Assembly (NCBI GenBank): GCA_023436605.1
Contig: JAEZIQ010000010.1
Span: forward strand, 1-63,488
Source: Actinomycetes bacterium
GTDB taxonomy: Bacteria > Actinomycetota > Thermoleophilia > Solirubrobacterales > 70-9
Direction: 5' to 3'
DNA length: 63,488 nt
Shown: in pieces, positions 25,505-34,034 of the stretch
Layout: each line of letters opens with the position of its first letter
Numbering within the stretch: position 1 is the stretch's first letter
Position numbers and translations under genes: made by a program
The notes under the pieces: generated by a model
The model's database searches: none
The model's input: only the letters and a program-made list of their open reading frames with translations
Told to the model about the DNA's origin: nothing

Positions 25505-26920
25505 TTGGAGAGGGCAATTTCGGAGAATCGCGTCGTAACCGGCAAACTCGCCGCCGAACTGGCACGCCTGCTCTCACCCGGGCAGGTCGTGACGACCGGC
25601 CCTGCGATGAGAATCGCTTTGCAGGACGGGACCGGCAACCGCGGAATCATTGGTTCTGCCGAAGCGCTGGTCCTCCCCGAGAACACGGAGCAGGTCGCCG
25701 AACTGCTCGACTGGTGTTACCGGCAGGGAGTGCCACTTACCGTTCGCGGCGGGGGCACCGGATTGGCCGGCGGCGCGGTCCCGGATGGCGGGATCGTCGT
25801 CTCCCTGGAGAAACTCGACCGGGTCCGTTCGATCGAGCCCGAGCTCTGGCGCATGGAAGTCGAGGCCGGGGTCCGAACCGGGACTATCCATCGCCTCGCC
25901 CTTGAGAACGGCCTGCTCTTCCCGCCCGACCCCGGGGCCAGCGAACAGTCGACGATCGGGGGGAACATCGCCACCAACGCCGGCGGCCCCCATGCCTTCC
26001 GTTACGGGGTGACCGGGAACTGGGTAACCGGGGTGGAAGCGGTGGTTCCTCCAGGCGACGTCCTGACCTCGGGCGGACCGCTGCGCAAGAACGTTGCCGG
26101 CCTTGACCTGACCGATCTGATGATCGGCTCCGAAGGAACGCTCGGCATCGTCACATCGGCCTGGTTGCGACTCGTTCCGGTCCCGCCCGAGCGCGGGATC
26201 GTGGTCGGCTTCTACGAGGACCCGCGCTCCGGCTGCGACGCAATCCAGATGATCATGGGATCCGGCATCGAGCCGGCCGCGCTCGAGTTTCTCGACCAAG
26301 GGGCACTTCGGTCTAGCCTCGGTTCGTTCCCGGCCGCGGCCCCCGAACGGGCCGGCTTCGCGGTGATTGCCGAGACCGATGGAACCGCGGAGGAAGTTAT
26401 CCGGGTGATGGCCGAGCTGAGGGAAGCAATGACTGAAGGGGCCCTGCTCGCGCCCGTCGAAATCAGTGACTTCGCCGAGATCCGCAATTTCTGGACCTGG
26501 CGAGACGGGGTTTCGATCGCGGTCACCGCCCAGCGGGGCGGCAAGATTTCCGAAGATGTGGTCGTGCCGGTCGAGTTGCTGGCCGAGGCGGTGGAGGAGA
26601 CCGTCGCGATCGGGGAGCGGCACGGTCTGCCCGCCTGCTCATGGGGTCACGCCGGAGACGGCAACCTGCACTCGAGCTTCCTGGTCGACCTTGCCGACGA
26701 GGACCAGATGAAGCGCGGCAACGAAGCGGCCGCCGAGATTTTCGAGATGGCGATGAAGCTGGGTGGTTCGATCAGCGGCGAACACGGGATCGGATCACTG
26801 AAGACCGCCCATGTGGAGGACGCCCTCGGCCCCGTGGCCGTCCGGCTTCAGGCCGAGATCAAGAAGGTCTTCGACCCGAAGCTGCTGCTCAACCCGGGCA
26901 AGAAGATCCCCCTGCCCTGA
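25505..26920 (+). CDS. GlcD-family FAD-binding oxidase/dehydrogenase
   Basis: A 471-residue protein with a PCMH FAD domain (VRGGGTGLAGGA near 79-90; PDPGASEQSTIGGNIATNAGG near 139-160) and a C-terminal FAD-oxidase domain with GHAGDGNLH and SGEHGIG near the end. Such enzymes oxidise 2-hydroxy acids such as glycolate or D-lactate and pass electrons to quinone or an ETF. The only in-frame start before the FAD domain is TTG at 25505. Divergent from the six-gene operon and facing the same palindrome, it probably oxidises a hydroxy-acid intermediate or product of that pathway. Confidence 0.88.
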   Translation: MERAISENRVVTGKLAAELARLLSPGQVVTTGPAMRIALQDGTGNRGIIGSAEALVLPENTEQVAELLDWCYRQGVPLTVRGGGTGLAGGAVPDGGIVVSLEKLDRVRSIEPELWRMEVEAGVRTGTIHRLALENGLLFPPDPGASEQSTIGGNIATNAGGPHAFRYGVTGNWVTGVEAVVPPGDVLTSGGPLRKNVAGLDLTDLMIGSEGTLGIVTSAWLRLVPVPPERGIVVGFYEDPRSGCDAIQMIMGSGIEPAALEFLDQGALRSSLGSFPAAAPERAGFAVIAETDGTAEEVIRVMAELREAMTEGALLAPVEISDFAEIRNFWTWRDGVSIAVTAQRGGKISEDVVVPVELLAEAVEETVAIGERHGLPACSWGHAGDGNLHSSFLVDLADEDQMKRGNEAAAEIFEMAMKLGGSISGEHGIGSLKTAHVEDALGPVAVRLQAEIKKVFDPKLLLNPGKKIPLP

Positions 26921-26930
26921 GCTGCAAAAC

Positions 26931-26982
26931 CTGGGTGAGATTGAAGAACGGAGCGCTATATGGCGCATTCTTCAACCTCACT
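26931..26982. repeat. Dispersed palindromic repeat, copy B
   Basis: Arms GTGAGATTGAAGAA (26935-26948) and TTCTTCAACCTCAC (26968-26981) pair at 13 of 14 positions around a 19-base centre with its own GCGC...GCGC pairing. The centre CGGAGCGCTATATGG appears inverted in copy A at 15731. As it follows the stop of the FAD oxidase and precedes the end of the SDR gene, it may also act as a terminator. Confidence 0.7.
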
Positions 26983-26998
26983 GGGGAGAACGGGAAGG

Positions 26999-27748
26999 TC
27001 AGGCTTCCGCGGTTTTGGGGCCGGGGATGTTGCGGAAACGGAACTCCTGCGGCTCGTGACCGGCCTGGACGAAGTGACAGACGCCACTGTCCGGTGAAGC
27101 CATCAGGTCGACGATTCCGTCGACCACGTGATCGACCTCGATGATCGGGATACCCTCGTTTTCGAGGCTGGCCTTGAAATCACCGATGATCCGCGTGTCG
27201 GCGAAGCCGGGGCAGATCGCGTTGATGCGGACGCTTTCCAGTGCGTAGACGGGTCCGGCCGAACGAACCAGTCCGACCACCCCATGCTTGTTGGCCGCGT
27301 AGATCGGGTCGAAGGGCACAGCAGTAAGCCCGGCCAGCGAGGCGGTGGCGACGATCGAGCCACCCCCGCGGCGGCGCATCGCCGGCACCGCGGCATTGAT
27401 GCCGAAGACCACCCCGTCGAGGTTGATCTGCATCGCCCGGCGGTAGAGATCAAGGTCGAAAGTCTCGACCAGGCCGCAGCCAGTCGAGATGCCGGCGTTG
27501 AGGAAGGCGTAGTCAAGACCGCCAAAGGTCGCCACCGCATGGTCGACCGCGGCGACGCTTGTCTCCGGGTCACGGACATCACACTTCACGAACTCGCCAC
27601 CGATCTCGGCCGCGGCCTCCCGCCCCGTCTCTTCTTCGATGTCGGCCAGCACCACCTTGGCGCCCAGACCAGCCAGTCGCGCTCCGGTCGCCCGGCCGAA
27701 GCCGTTCGCTCCGCCAGTGATCAGTACCACCCTCTCCTCAAAGCTCAT
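26999..27748 (-). CDS. Short-chain dehydrogenase/reductase (SDR)
   Basis: A 249-residue classical SDR: TGGANGFGRATG cofactor loop near residues 11-22, LNAGIS, catalytic Ser in TASLAG and the Tyr-x3-Lys pair in IYAANKHG. An Asp after the second strand (LADIEE) suggests NAD rather than NADP. The ATG at 27748 follows CATGCT by seven bases; an ATG at 27760 is possible. It lies between the catabolic cluster and the acyl-CoA synthetase, and may reduce or oxidise a hydroxyl intermediate of either pathway. Confidence 0.88.
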   Translation of the reverse strand: MSFEERVVLITGGANGFGRATGARLAGLGAKVVLADIEEETGREAAAEIGGEFVKCDVRDPETSVAAVDHAVATFGGLDYAFLNAGISTGCGLVETFDLDLYRRAMQINLDGVVFGINAAVPAMRRRGGGSIVATASLAGLTAVPFDPIYAANKHGVVGLVRSAGPVYALESVRINAICPGFADTRIIGDFKASLENEGIPIIEVDHVVDGIVDLMASPDSGVCHFVQAGHEPQEFRFRNIPGPKTAEA

Positions 27749-27830
27749 GCCGGGTAGCATGCCAGCTAAAGAGGCAAGCCGGAAATCGCGCCTTTTGCCT
27801 TGTCGTTGAACTACCGGGAGAGGTACTGAG

Positions 27831-29330
27831 TTGAATCCGAATTTGGCCACGCTGCTGACCGAGTCCGCAGAGAAGTTTCCCGAGCGGATCGCTATCCGCC
27901 TCGACGACACGGCGATCCCTTATGCGGCACTCGACCAGACCAGCAAGCTGGTCGCCGGACTGCTCGAATCGAAGGGCGTCAAGGCCGGCGACCGGGTCGG
28001 GATCATGCTCCCGAACGTCCCCCACTTCCCGATGGTCTACTTCGGAATCCTGCGCCTCGGTGCCCGGGTCGTTCCGATGAACGTGCTGCTCACCGCCCGC
28101 GAGGTCACCCACTACCTGGAGAACTCCGGAGCGAAGGTCGTCGTCGCCTGGGAGGACTTCGCCCCCGCCGCGATCGAGGCGGCCGAGGGGGTCGGTGCCG
28201 AGGTCATCTCGATCAACCCGACCAACGTCGGTGACCTGATCCAGGGCATCTCGCCCTACGAGGGCGTGGCCGAGGTCGAGGCCGACGACACCGCGGTCAT
28301 CCTCTACACCTCCGGCACTACGGGCCAGCCCAAGGGTGCCGAACTGACCCACGACAACATACGCTCGAACATCGAGTCGATCAAGGACCTTTTCGACCCC
28401 AGTGAAGAGGATGTCTTCTTCGGTGGCCTGCCGCTCTTTCACGTCTTCGGACAGACAGTCGCCATGAACGGGGCGATTTCGGCCGGCGCGGAGATCACCC
28501 TGCTCCCTCGCTTCGATCCGAGCAAGGCACTCGAGATCATCCAGCGCGACAAGGTCACCATCTTCATGGGTGTCCCGACCATGTACGCGGCGATGCTCCA
28601 GGTTCCGAACCGGGCCGATTACGACATCAGCTCATTGAGACTGTGCGTTTCCGGCGGTGCTGCGCTTCCGGTCGAGATCATCCGCGCCTTCGAGAGCGAG
28701 TTCAACACCGCGATCCTCGAGGGCTACGGCCTGTCGGAGACCTCGCCGGTCGCCTCCTTCGGCCGCCTGGACATGGAGCGCAAGCCCGGCACGATCGGCA
28801 CCCCGATCAAGGATGTCGAGATGAGGATCGTCGACGAGGAGGGCAACGTGCTCGGCGTCGGTGCCGTCGGTGAACTCCAGATCAAGGGTCCGAACGTGAT
28901 GAAGGGCTACTGGCAGATGGAGGAAGCGACCGCGAACGCGATCGATTCCGAGGGCTGGTTTGCCTCCGGTGACATGGCTACGGTTGACGAGGACGGCTAC
29001 TACTCGATCGTCGACCGCAAGAAGGAAATGATTCTGCGGGGCGGGTACAACGTCTACCCGCGCGAGGTCGAAGAGGTGCTCTACGAGCATCCGGCCGTCG
29101 CCGAGGTTGCTGTCATGGGCATCCCGCACGACGACCTCGGCGAGGAAATCGTCGCGATCGTCGCCTTCAAGGAAGGCCAGTCAGCCACCGAGGACGAGCT
29201 TCGTGACCACGCGAAGGAAGGCGTCGCGGCCTACAAGTACCCGCGCCACATCAAGATCGTCGACGAGCTCCCCAAGGGCCCGACCGGAAAGATCCTGAAG
29301 CGCGAGATCGACCTCAGCCAGGTTGGCTGA
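27831..29330 (+). CDS. Long-chain fatty acid/acyl-CoA synthetase (AMP-forming)
   Basis: A 499-residue member of the ANL superfamily which activates a carboxylate with ATP and CoA. Motifs in order: YTSGTTGQPKGAELTH (A3, near 159-174), GYGLSETSPV (A5), GWFASGDMATVDEDGYYSIVDRK split over A7-A8, and the catalytic Lys in PKGPTGKILKRE. The TTG start has GGGAGAGG seven bases upstream. The last 27 bases of the gene are repeated twice more downstream. It probably feeds beta-oxidation; chain length cannot be told. Confidence 0.92.
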   Translation: MNPNLATLLTESAEKFPERIAIRLDDTAIPYAALDQTSKLVAGLLESKGVKAGDRVGIMLPNVPHFPMVYFGILRLGARVVPMNVLLTAREVTHYLENSGAKVVVAWEDFAPAAIEAAEGVGAEVISINPTNVGDLIQGISPYEGVAEVEADDTAVILYTSGTTGQPKGAELTHDNIRSNIESIKDLFDPSEEDVFFGGLPLFHVFGQTVAMNGAISAGAEITLLPRFDPSKALEIIQRDKVTIFMGVPTMYAAMLQVPNRADYDISSLRLCVSGGAALPVEIIRAFESEFNTAILEGYGLSETSPVASFGRLDMERKPGTIGTPIKDVEMRIVDEEGNVLGVGAVGELQIKGPNVMKGYWQMEEATANAIDSEGWFASGDMATVDEDGYYSIVDRKKEMILRGGYNVYPREVEEVLYEHPAVAEVAVMGIPHDDLGEEIVAIVAFKEGQSATEDELRDHAKEGVAAYKYPRHIKIVDELPKGPTGKILKREIDLSQVG

Positions 29331-29462
29331 GGTCCGTTCGAGCGCGGTCCGCGTATCCGAGATCGACCTCAGCCAGGTTGGCTGAGGTCCGTTCGAGCGC
29401 GGTCCGCGTATCTGAGATCGACCTCAGCCAGGTTGGCTGAGGTCCGTTCGAGCGCGGTCCGC
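29304..29462 (+). repeat. Three tandem 55-bp units including the end of the acyl-CoA synthetase gene
   Basis: Units begin at 29304, 29359 and 29414 and are almost identical (one C/T change in the joint; the last unit is cut after 49 bases). The first includes the last codons and TGA of the gene. Each contains the hairpin GACCTCAGCC-AGGTT-GGCTGAGGTC. Confidence 0.95.
29310..29444 (+). terminator. Triplicated stem-loop after acyl-CoA synthetase
   Basis: Perfect 10-bp stems with a 5-base loop at 29310-29334, 29365-29389 and 29420-29444. There is no T run, so the terminator function is likely but not certain; the gene converges on the DUF389 gene, where termination is needed. The first stem contains the stop codon. 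Confidence 0.55.
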
Positions 29463-29473
29463 ACCGGGCGGTT

Positions 29474-30367
29474 TCAGGTCTCGGAGGATGGAGTGAGCAG
29501 GCGCTGCAGGTAGAGAGTCAACGACCCTCCAACCACCAGCAAAGTCAGGTTGGTGGCCAGCACGCCCAGAGCTCCCCAGGCCCGACCCATGTCCCCAACG
29601 GCGACGGCAACCCCGAAAAAGGCGGAGGCTGGAACGGTCGTCACCGAGATCGCAACGCCGACCGCGGACGCCCCCCGTGTCTCGAAGGACAGGATCCCGG
29701 CAACGCCGGCACCGAGCGCGACCAGGGCGGTCGCATAGTCGGCTTGGGCGAGACCCTGGATCCCGAACTCGCGGACGTTGAAGTCCTGATCGAGGATCCC
29801 CGTCAGGAGGAGTCCGAGCACGAGCAGGCCGGCGACCAGTGTCACCATGCCCATTCCGAGGACCAGGGTCAGGAAGGACCTGACGGCAAGGCCGGGTCGG
29901 CGTCCCACCAGGCCGACACAGGTCGCGCACAGCGGCAGCAGGTCGGGGCTCACGGCCATCGCGCCGACGATCAGGATCGAACTGCTCTGGATGATGCCGA
30001 GACCAGCGACCCACCCTGCCACCGCCATCAAGAGGAAGTATCTGGCGACCGGCCGCGAGTAAGACCTCGCTTCGCCGAGGATTTCCACCCAGGAGTAGCC
30101 ACCGCTAGCCGAGACGCCACCGGTCCGGAGACCTCGGGGGAGGACCTCCTCCCGGACCAGAACGTAGTCGTTCTGGTGAAGATCCAGAGAATGAAGGGCT
30201 ACGAGTGTGTCGTCGGCCGCAGCCGGCTCGACGTCGGCCGAAATCACGAAACGATCGTTGCACGCGTCGGGTTCTGAGGTGACCCGCCGGACCCCGGAAC
30301 GACTGCCGAGCGTGCGGATCAACTGATCCCGCGCGCCCGCCTCGACGTCGACCCGCAACCTCAGCAT
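29474..30367 (-). CDS. DUF389 family membrane protein
   Basis: A 297-residue protein: a cytoplasmic alpha/beta part (1-105, with a ferredoxin-like start MLRLRVDVEAG) and about six hydrophobic segments. SSSILIVGAMAVSPDLLPL near residue 130 is the family hallmark. The function of DUF389 is not known. It is a single gene, convergent with the acyl-CoA synthetase. Confidence 0.85.
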   Translation of the reverse strand: MLRLRVDVEAGARDQLIRTLGSRSGVRRVTSEPDACNDRFVISADVEPAAADDTLVALHSLDLHQNDYVLVREEVLPRGLRTGGVSASGGYSWVEILGEARSYSRPVARYFLLMAVAGWVAGLGIIQSSSILIVGAMAVSPDLLPLCATCVGLVGRRPGLAVRSFLTLVLGMGMVTLVAGLLVLGLLLTGILDQDFNVREFGIQGLAQADYATALVALGAGVAGILSFETRGASAVGVAISVTTVPASAFFGVAVAVGDMGRAWGALGVLATNLTLLVVGGSLTLYLQRLLTPSSET

Positions 30368-30425
30368 CCGAAGCCCCGATCCACGGCTTCAGGTTAGCCC
30401 TGAAGGTGGACGGCCCCGGAGCCTC

Positions 30426-30875
30426 TCAGTCGGGAGTGTGACGCTCGATGATCTCCTGTTGGTTCGGCCAGTTCTGGAGCAGCCGGGAAGGTTTCGCCAG
30501 CTCGAAGCGGTCCCATTCAAATCCGGGAGCCATGGTCGTACCGACCAGGCTCCAGGCTCCGGTCGTTTCGGCCGCCTGCCAGGTGCCGCCCGGAACAAGG
30601 ATCTGTGGCCGCTCGCCTTCCTCCAGGTTGATGCCCAGCACAGGGTGCCTGGCTTCGCCGGGCTCTGGCCCGAGGATGTGGATCCTAACCGGGGCACCAG
30701 CATAAAAATGGAAGATCTCCGGTCCCGGCAGCCGGTGCAGCATGGTCGGCGAATCGGGTTCAAGCAGGAAATAGATCGAGGTCGAGTTCTCGTCCTTGAA
30801 CTTCCGCCGGTACATCCCACCCTCCTCGGGCAGTGGCGAAAGCCTGAGCTCCCGGATAACCGTCTCTCGATCCAT
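30426..30875 (-). CDS. Cupin superfamily protein (DUF985)
   Basis: A 149-residue RmlC-like beta-barrel protein. Residues SIYFLLEPDSPTMLHRLPG and EIFHFYAGAPV form the first cupin motif, and the end GFEWDRFELAKP the second. Such proteins are annotated cupin_5/DUF985 with no agreed function. The ATG is six bases after TAATGT on the minus strand, consistent with leaderless transcription. Confidence 0.85.
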   Translation of the reverse strand: MDRETVIRELRLSPLPEEGGMYRRKFKDENSTSIYFLLEPDSPTMLHRLPGPEIFHFYAGAPVRIHILGPEPGEARHPVLGINLEEGERPQILVPGGTWQAAETTGAWSLVGTTMAPGFEWDRFELAKPSRLLQNWPNQQEIIERHTPD

Positions 30876-31021
30876 ACTTGGACATTACGGGAGACGGCCG
30901 ATGCCGGTGTTGGTCAGCAGCCGGTGAGGGCTTCTTGACCGAAGCTTCACCCGGCCACCCGGGTTCTGAGAAGGCCAGTCCAATACTCGCCGTTCCCGAC
31001 CCGAGGAATATTCTGGAACCC

Positions 31022-33094
31022 ATGAGGAGAATCCGTTTCGCCATCGTCGGCGCTGTCGCGCTCTGCGCCGCCGCCGTCCTGCCGGCCGCGGCGTCCGCCG
31101 AATGCACGCTGAACAACAACACGCAGCTTCTGTCCGGGGGCAGCACCCAGACCTTCGAGGGTCATTTCGGTCCGGCGCTGAACGGAAAGTTCATACAGAT
31201 CCCCTTTTCGGTCGGCGAAGGCATCACCGGCATGAAGATCACGTACTGCTTCGAGAGAGCCGATGGCAACACCACGGATGACAGCCCGACCCTCGACCTC
31301 GGGGTTTATGGAGCCAAGCCGGAATCCGCGAATACCTGGACCCAGGCTCAGCGTCGGGGCTGGAGCGGTAGCGCCCTGCGGACGATCGGAATCGGCAACA
31401 ACGGCTACTCCGATGCGACCACCTACGAAAACGGCCGCAAGGCCTACGTTCCCGGCCGCACGACCCGGGCCTTCAAGCCGGGCCAGATCGAAGCCGGCGA
31501 GTGGGCGGTCGAGTTCGGGGCCGGTTGGATCGACCCGGACGGCGTCGGGGTCGACTGGAAACTCGAAGTGACCACCAGCAAAGCCCCCGAGTGGAGCAAT
31601 GACCCCTTCGCTGCCGATTCGTACGCGCCCTACACGGCAAGTGAAGCCGCGGGCTGGTACACAGGCGACTTCCACGCCCACGGCGAGATGGAACCCGGCA
31701 ACGCGACGATGAATTCGACCATGGACCTCGGCTTCGGCGATCTTCCGGCCGGCAACGGTCTCGACTTCATGACCATGGTCGATCACAACAACGACAATTC
31801 CCGGGCGGTCCTCGGCCGAGACGAGTACGCCCGCCCCGGCAAACTGGTCATTCCCGGTGTCGAAGTGACTACTTACAACGGTCACTGGAACGCGATCGGT
31901 TCGAGCAACTTTGCCGATTTCCGTTTCAGCGACGTCCTCCGCTGGGATGACGAGGGCGGCGACGGCATCCAGACCGACAGCGAACTGTCGCCGGTGAGAA
32001 GCGCGATCCAGCCCGCCTCACAGATGCAGCCGATCCTCGACGGCGGCGGCTTCACCCAGGTCAACCATCCGGAGACTCTGAAGAACGCTCCGGCGGCCTG
32101 TCGCGGCTGCGCCTGGTCCTACACCGACCAGCAAACCGACTGGAGCAAGGTCAGCGCTCTCGAACTGCAGAACGGCGCGGCCGGCGTCCCGGTCAGCGCT
32201 CCGGCGACGATGAACCCGTTCACGATCTCCTCGATCGAGACCTACGAGCGGCTGCTGGCGGATGGCTTCCACATCGCCGCGGTCGGCGCGAGCGACGACC
32301 ATCAGGCCGGCGGGGCGACCGGTCCGTTCGACGGCGAGGTCGGCCGGGGCGCGACTGCCGTCCATGCCGAGCGGCTCTCGTCCCAGGCGATCATCGAAGC
32401 GGTTCGGGCCGGACACACTTATGTGAAGCCGTTCGGCGCCGACGCACCGGATGTCGAGATGACCGCCGGCGCTCCCGGCAAGGCCGGTTATCACTCGCTT
32501 CCGGGCGATTCGGTGACCAGCCCGTCGATGAACATCCAGCTCAAGGTCAAGGGAGCGGGCGCTTCGGCTGTGCGGCCGGGGCCCTACACACTCGAAGTGC
32601 TGCAGGACGGCATCTCGATCGATTCGATCCAGGTTTCCGGTGACGATTTCAGCCACGACCTGAACGTGACCGAGTCCGGGCGTTACTCCTTCAAGCTGAC
32701 CCGGATGCTGGGAGCCCAGACCGTGATCGAGGCATACTCGACGCCGGTCTGGTTCACATCCGTGGCCGCTCCGAAGCCATCGAATGCGTTCACTTTCGGA
32801 GCCTTCAAGGCAAACCGAAAGAAGGGCACGGCGACTCTGAAGGTGAAGGTCGTGAGTCCCGGCAAGGTAAAGCTGACCGGACCGGGACTGAACCCCGTCC
32901 AGGCGAAGGTCACGAAGAAGAATCAGACCGTGACGCTCAACCTCAGGCCCAAGTCGTCACTGAAGAAAGTGCTGAAGAAGAAGGGCTCGGCCAAGGTCAG
33001 GATCAAGGTGACCAACTACCCGACCGGTGGCAAGACCCTGACCAGATCAAAGACGGTGAAGCTGCTCGGCAAGAAGGTGAAGAAGCGCCGCTGA
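31022..33094 (+). CDS. Secreted CehA/McbA-type PHP-domain metallohydrolase
   Basis: A 690-residue exported protein. Signal peptide 1-26 (ASAEC), an N-terminal beta domain to about residue 200, then the PHP domain: GDFHAHGE (near 216), TMVDHNND, GVEVTTYNGHWN, QVNHPE and VGASDDH provide the metal ligands. Family members cleave carbamate, phosphodiester or related bonds. A Lys-rich beta-type tail covers the last 110 residues, similar to tails of other exported proteins in this window. The ATG follows TATTCT by seven bases, which rules out an upstream start. Confidence 0.82.
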   Translation: MRRIRFAIVGAVALCAAAVLPAAASAECTLNNNTQLLSGGSTQTFEGHFGPALNGKFIQIPFSVGEGITGMKITYCFERADGNTTDDSPTLDLGVYGAKPESANTWTQAQRRGWSGSALRTIGIGNNGYSDATTYENGRKAYVPGRTTRAFKPGQIEAGEWAVEFGAGWIDPDGVGVDWKLEVTTSKAPEWSNDPFAADSYAPYTASEAAGWYTGDFHAHGEMEPGNATMNSTMDLGFGDLPAGNGLDFMTMVDHNNDNSRAVLGRDEYARPGKLVIPGVEVTTYNGHWNAIGSSNFADFRFSDVLRWDDEGGDGIQTDSELSPVRSAIQPASQMQPILDGGGFTQVNHPETLKNAPAACRGCAWSYTDQQTDWSKVSALELQNGAAGVPVSAPATMNPFTISSIETYERLLADGFHIAAVGASDDHQAGGATGPFDGEVGRGATAVHAERLSSQAIIEAVRAGHTYVKPFGADAPDVEMTAGAPGKAGYHSLPGDSVTSPSMNIQLKVKGAGASAVRPGPYTLEVLQDGISIDSIQVSGDDFSHDLNVTESGRYSFKLTRMLGAQTVIEAYSTPVWFTSVAAPKPSNAFTFGAFKANRKKGTATLKVKVVSPGKVKLTGPGLNPVQAKVTKKNQTVTLNLRPKSSLKKVLKKKGSAKVRIKVTNYPTGGKTLTRSKTVKLLGKKVKKRR

Positions 33095-33529
33095 CTATTC
33101 CTCGCCGGGGCTGAAGTCGGGGATCGGAGGAGCTGAGCCGGACATCCCGGACAGTTCCGCCTGGGCGGCGGCAGCCTGGTTTTGGGCGGCGGCGGCGCGC
33201 TGCTCCCGGAACTCGATGGTCACCGCCGATTCGGCAGCCATGCCGCCGGCGATAATCCCGTGGCTGCGGCCGGATCGCAGTCCCTCGATGAAACCGAGGC
33301 GGGCCATCTCCCGGCTCACCTCCTGCCGGGTCTTCTCACTGGCCTGCGCGAAAGCTTCCTCCTGGGTCAGGTCCGGACCCGAGTCTCCCGATCGCGTCAG
33401 GTGGCCGATGCCGAAACCGATCCCGCCGACCGCCAACAGCAGGACCAGCCCCGCCAGAACCGGTTTGACCCAGGGTCGCGGCACCCCCGTTTCCTTCGCT
33501 TCCTTCGTTTTCGGATCAGGGTCGGTCAT
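33095..33529 (-). CDS. Single-span membrane protein (third of a coupled trio)
   Basis: A 144-residue protein: polar N-terminus, one membrane span (about 25-45), then an Ala/Gln/Glu-rich helix containing GFIEGLRSGRSHGIIAGGMA, a motif of glycines every three to four residues like the one in the two proteins upstream. Its ATG overlaps the end of the preceding gene by 14 bases. The stop codon abuts the end of the convergent PHP-hydrolase gene. No known family recognised. Confidence 0.75.
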   Translation of the reverse strand: MTDPDPKTKEAKETGVPRPWVKPVLAGLVLLLAVGGIGFGIGHLTRSGDSGPDLTQEEAFAQASEKTRQEVSREMARLGFIEGLRSGRSHGIIAGGMAAESAVTIEFREQRAAAAQNQAAAAQAELSGMSGSAPPIPDFSPGEE

Positions 33530-34034
33530 TTCCGGCCGTCTCCTTTTCCTTCTGCTTCTCCTTCTCTGCTTCCTCGGCGGCTTTCCTGGCCTCTTCGACC
33601 GCCGCCTCGTATGCCGAAAGCTCGTCGCTGGTCGGACACCAGGAGGGAGCGTCCGGGACGATTCCGCAGTTCGCCGAACGGGCCGCAACCTCCGCCTCGG
33701 CGGACGCCGCAGCGGACTCGGCCGACTTCTGGGAGTCAACTGCCTGCTCGATCTCGGCGTTACCCGCGCCGATCACGGTCCCTTCACGAGCTCCGGTCTT
33801 GGCCCCCGCCAGCTTGCCCCGAACGGCCCCGGCCCTGAAGCCCCGCTGCATCGTGACGCTCCGGGTCTCGGCGAACACGGTCTTGTAGCCCCGCTTGTAG
33901 CCCGCGTCCCTGGCCGCCTGTGCGTCCCCTTTTCCGTTCGCGGAACCCGAACCGATCGCCCAGCCCACTGCGGCGGCGAACAGGACTGCCATTGTCGCCC
34001 AGATCAGCCACGGTGTCAGGCGGCCGGCACTCAT
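33516..34034 (-). CDS. Single-span membrane protein with Gly-rich helical repeat (second of trio)
   Basis: A 172-residue protein with a membrane span at about 9-28, a repeat region (GYKRGYKTVF... FRAGAVRGKLAGAKTGAREG, near 45-88), a Cys pair (NCGIVPDAPSWCP) and a charged coiled-coil end (residues 140-165, Glu/Lys-rich). The start overlaps the upstream gene by four bases (ATGA). The Cys pair outside the membrane could form a disulfide. No function known. Confidence 0.75.
   Translation of the reverse strand: MSAGRLTPWLIWATMAVLFAAAVGWAIGSGSANGKGDAQAARDAGYKRGYKTVFAETRSVTMQRGFRAGAVRGKLAGAKTGAREGTVIGAGNAEIEQAVDSQKSAESAAASAEAEVAARSANCGIVPDAPSWCPTSDELSAYEAAVEEARKAAEEAEKEKQKEKETAGNDRP

Noticed and set aside
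29304..29462. Tandem repeats as a CRISPR array
   Set aside because: The units are directly adjacent with no variable spacers and include a gene end; no cas genes are present.
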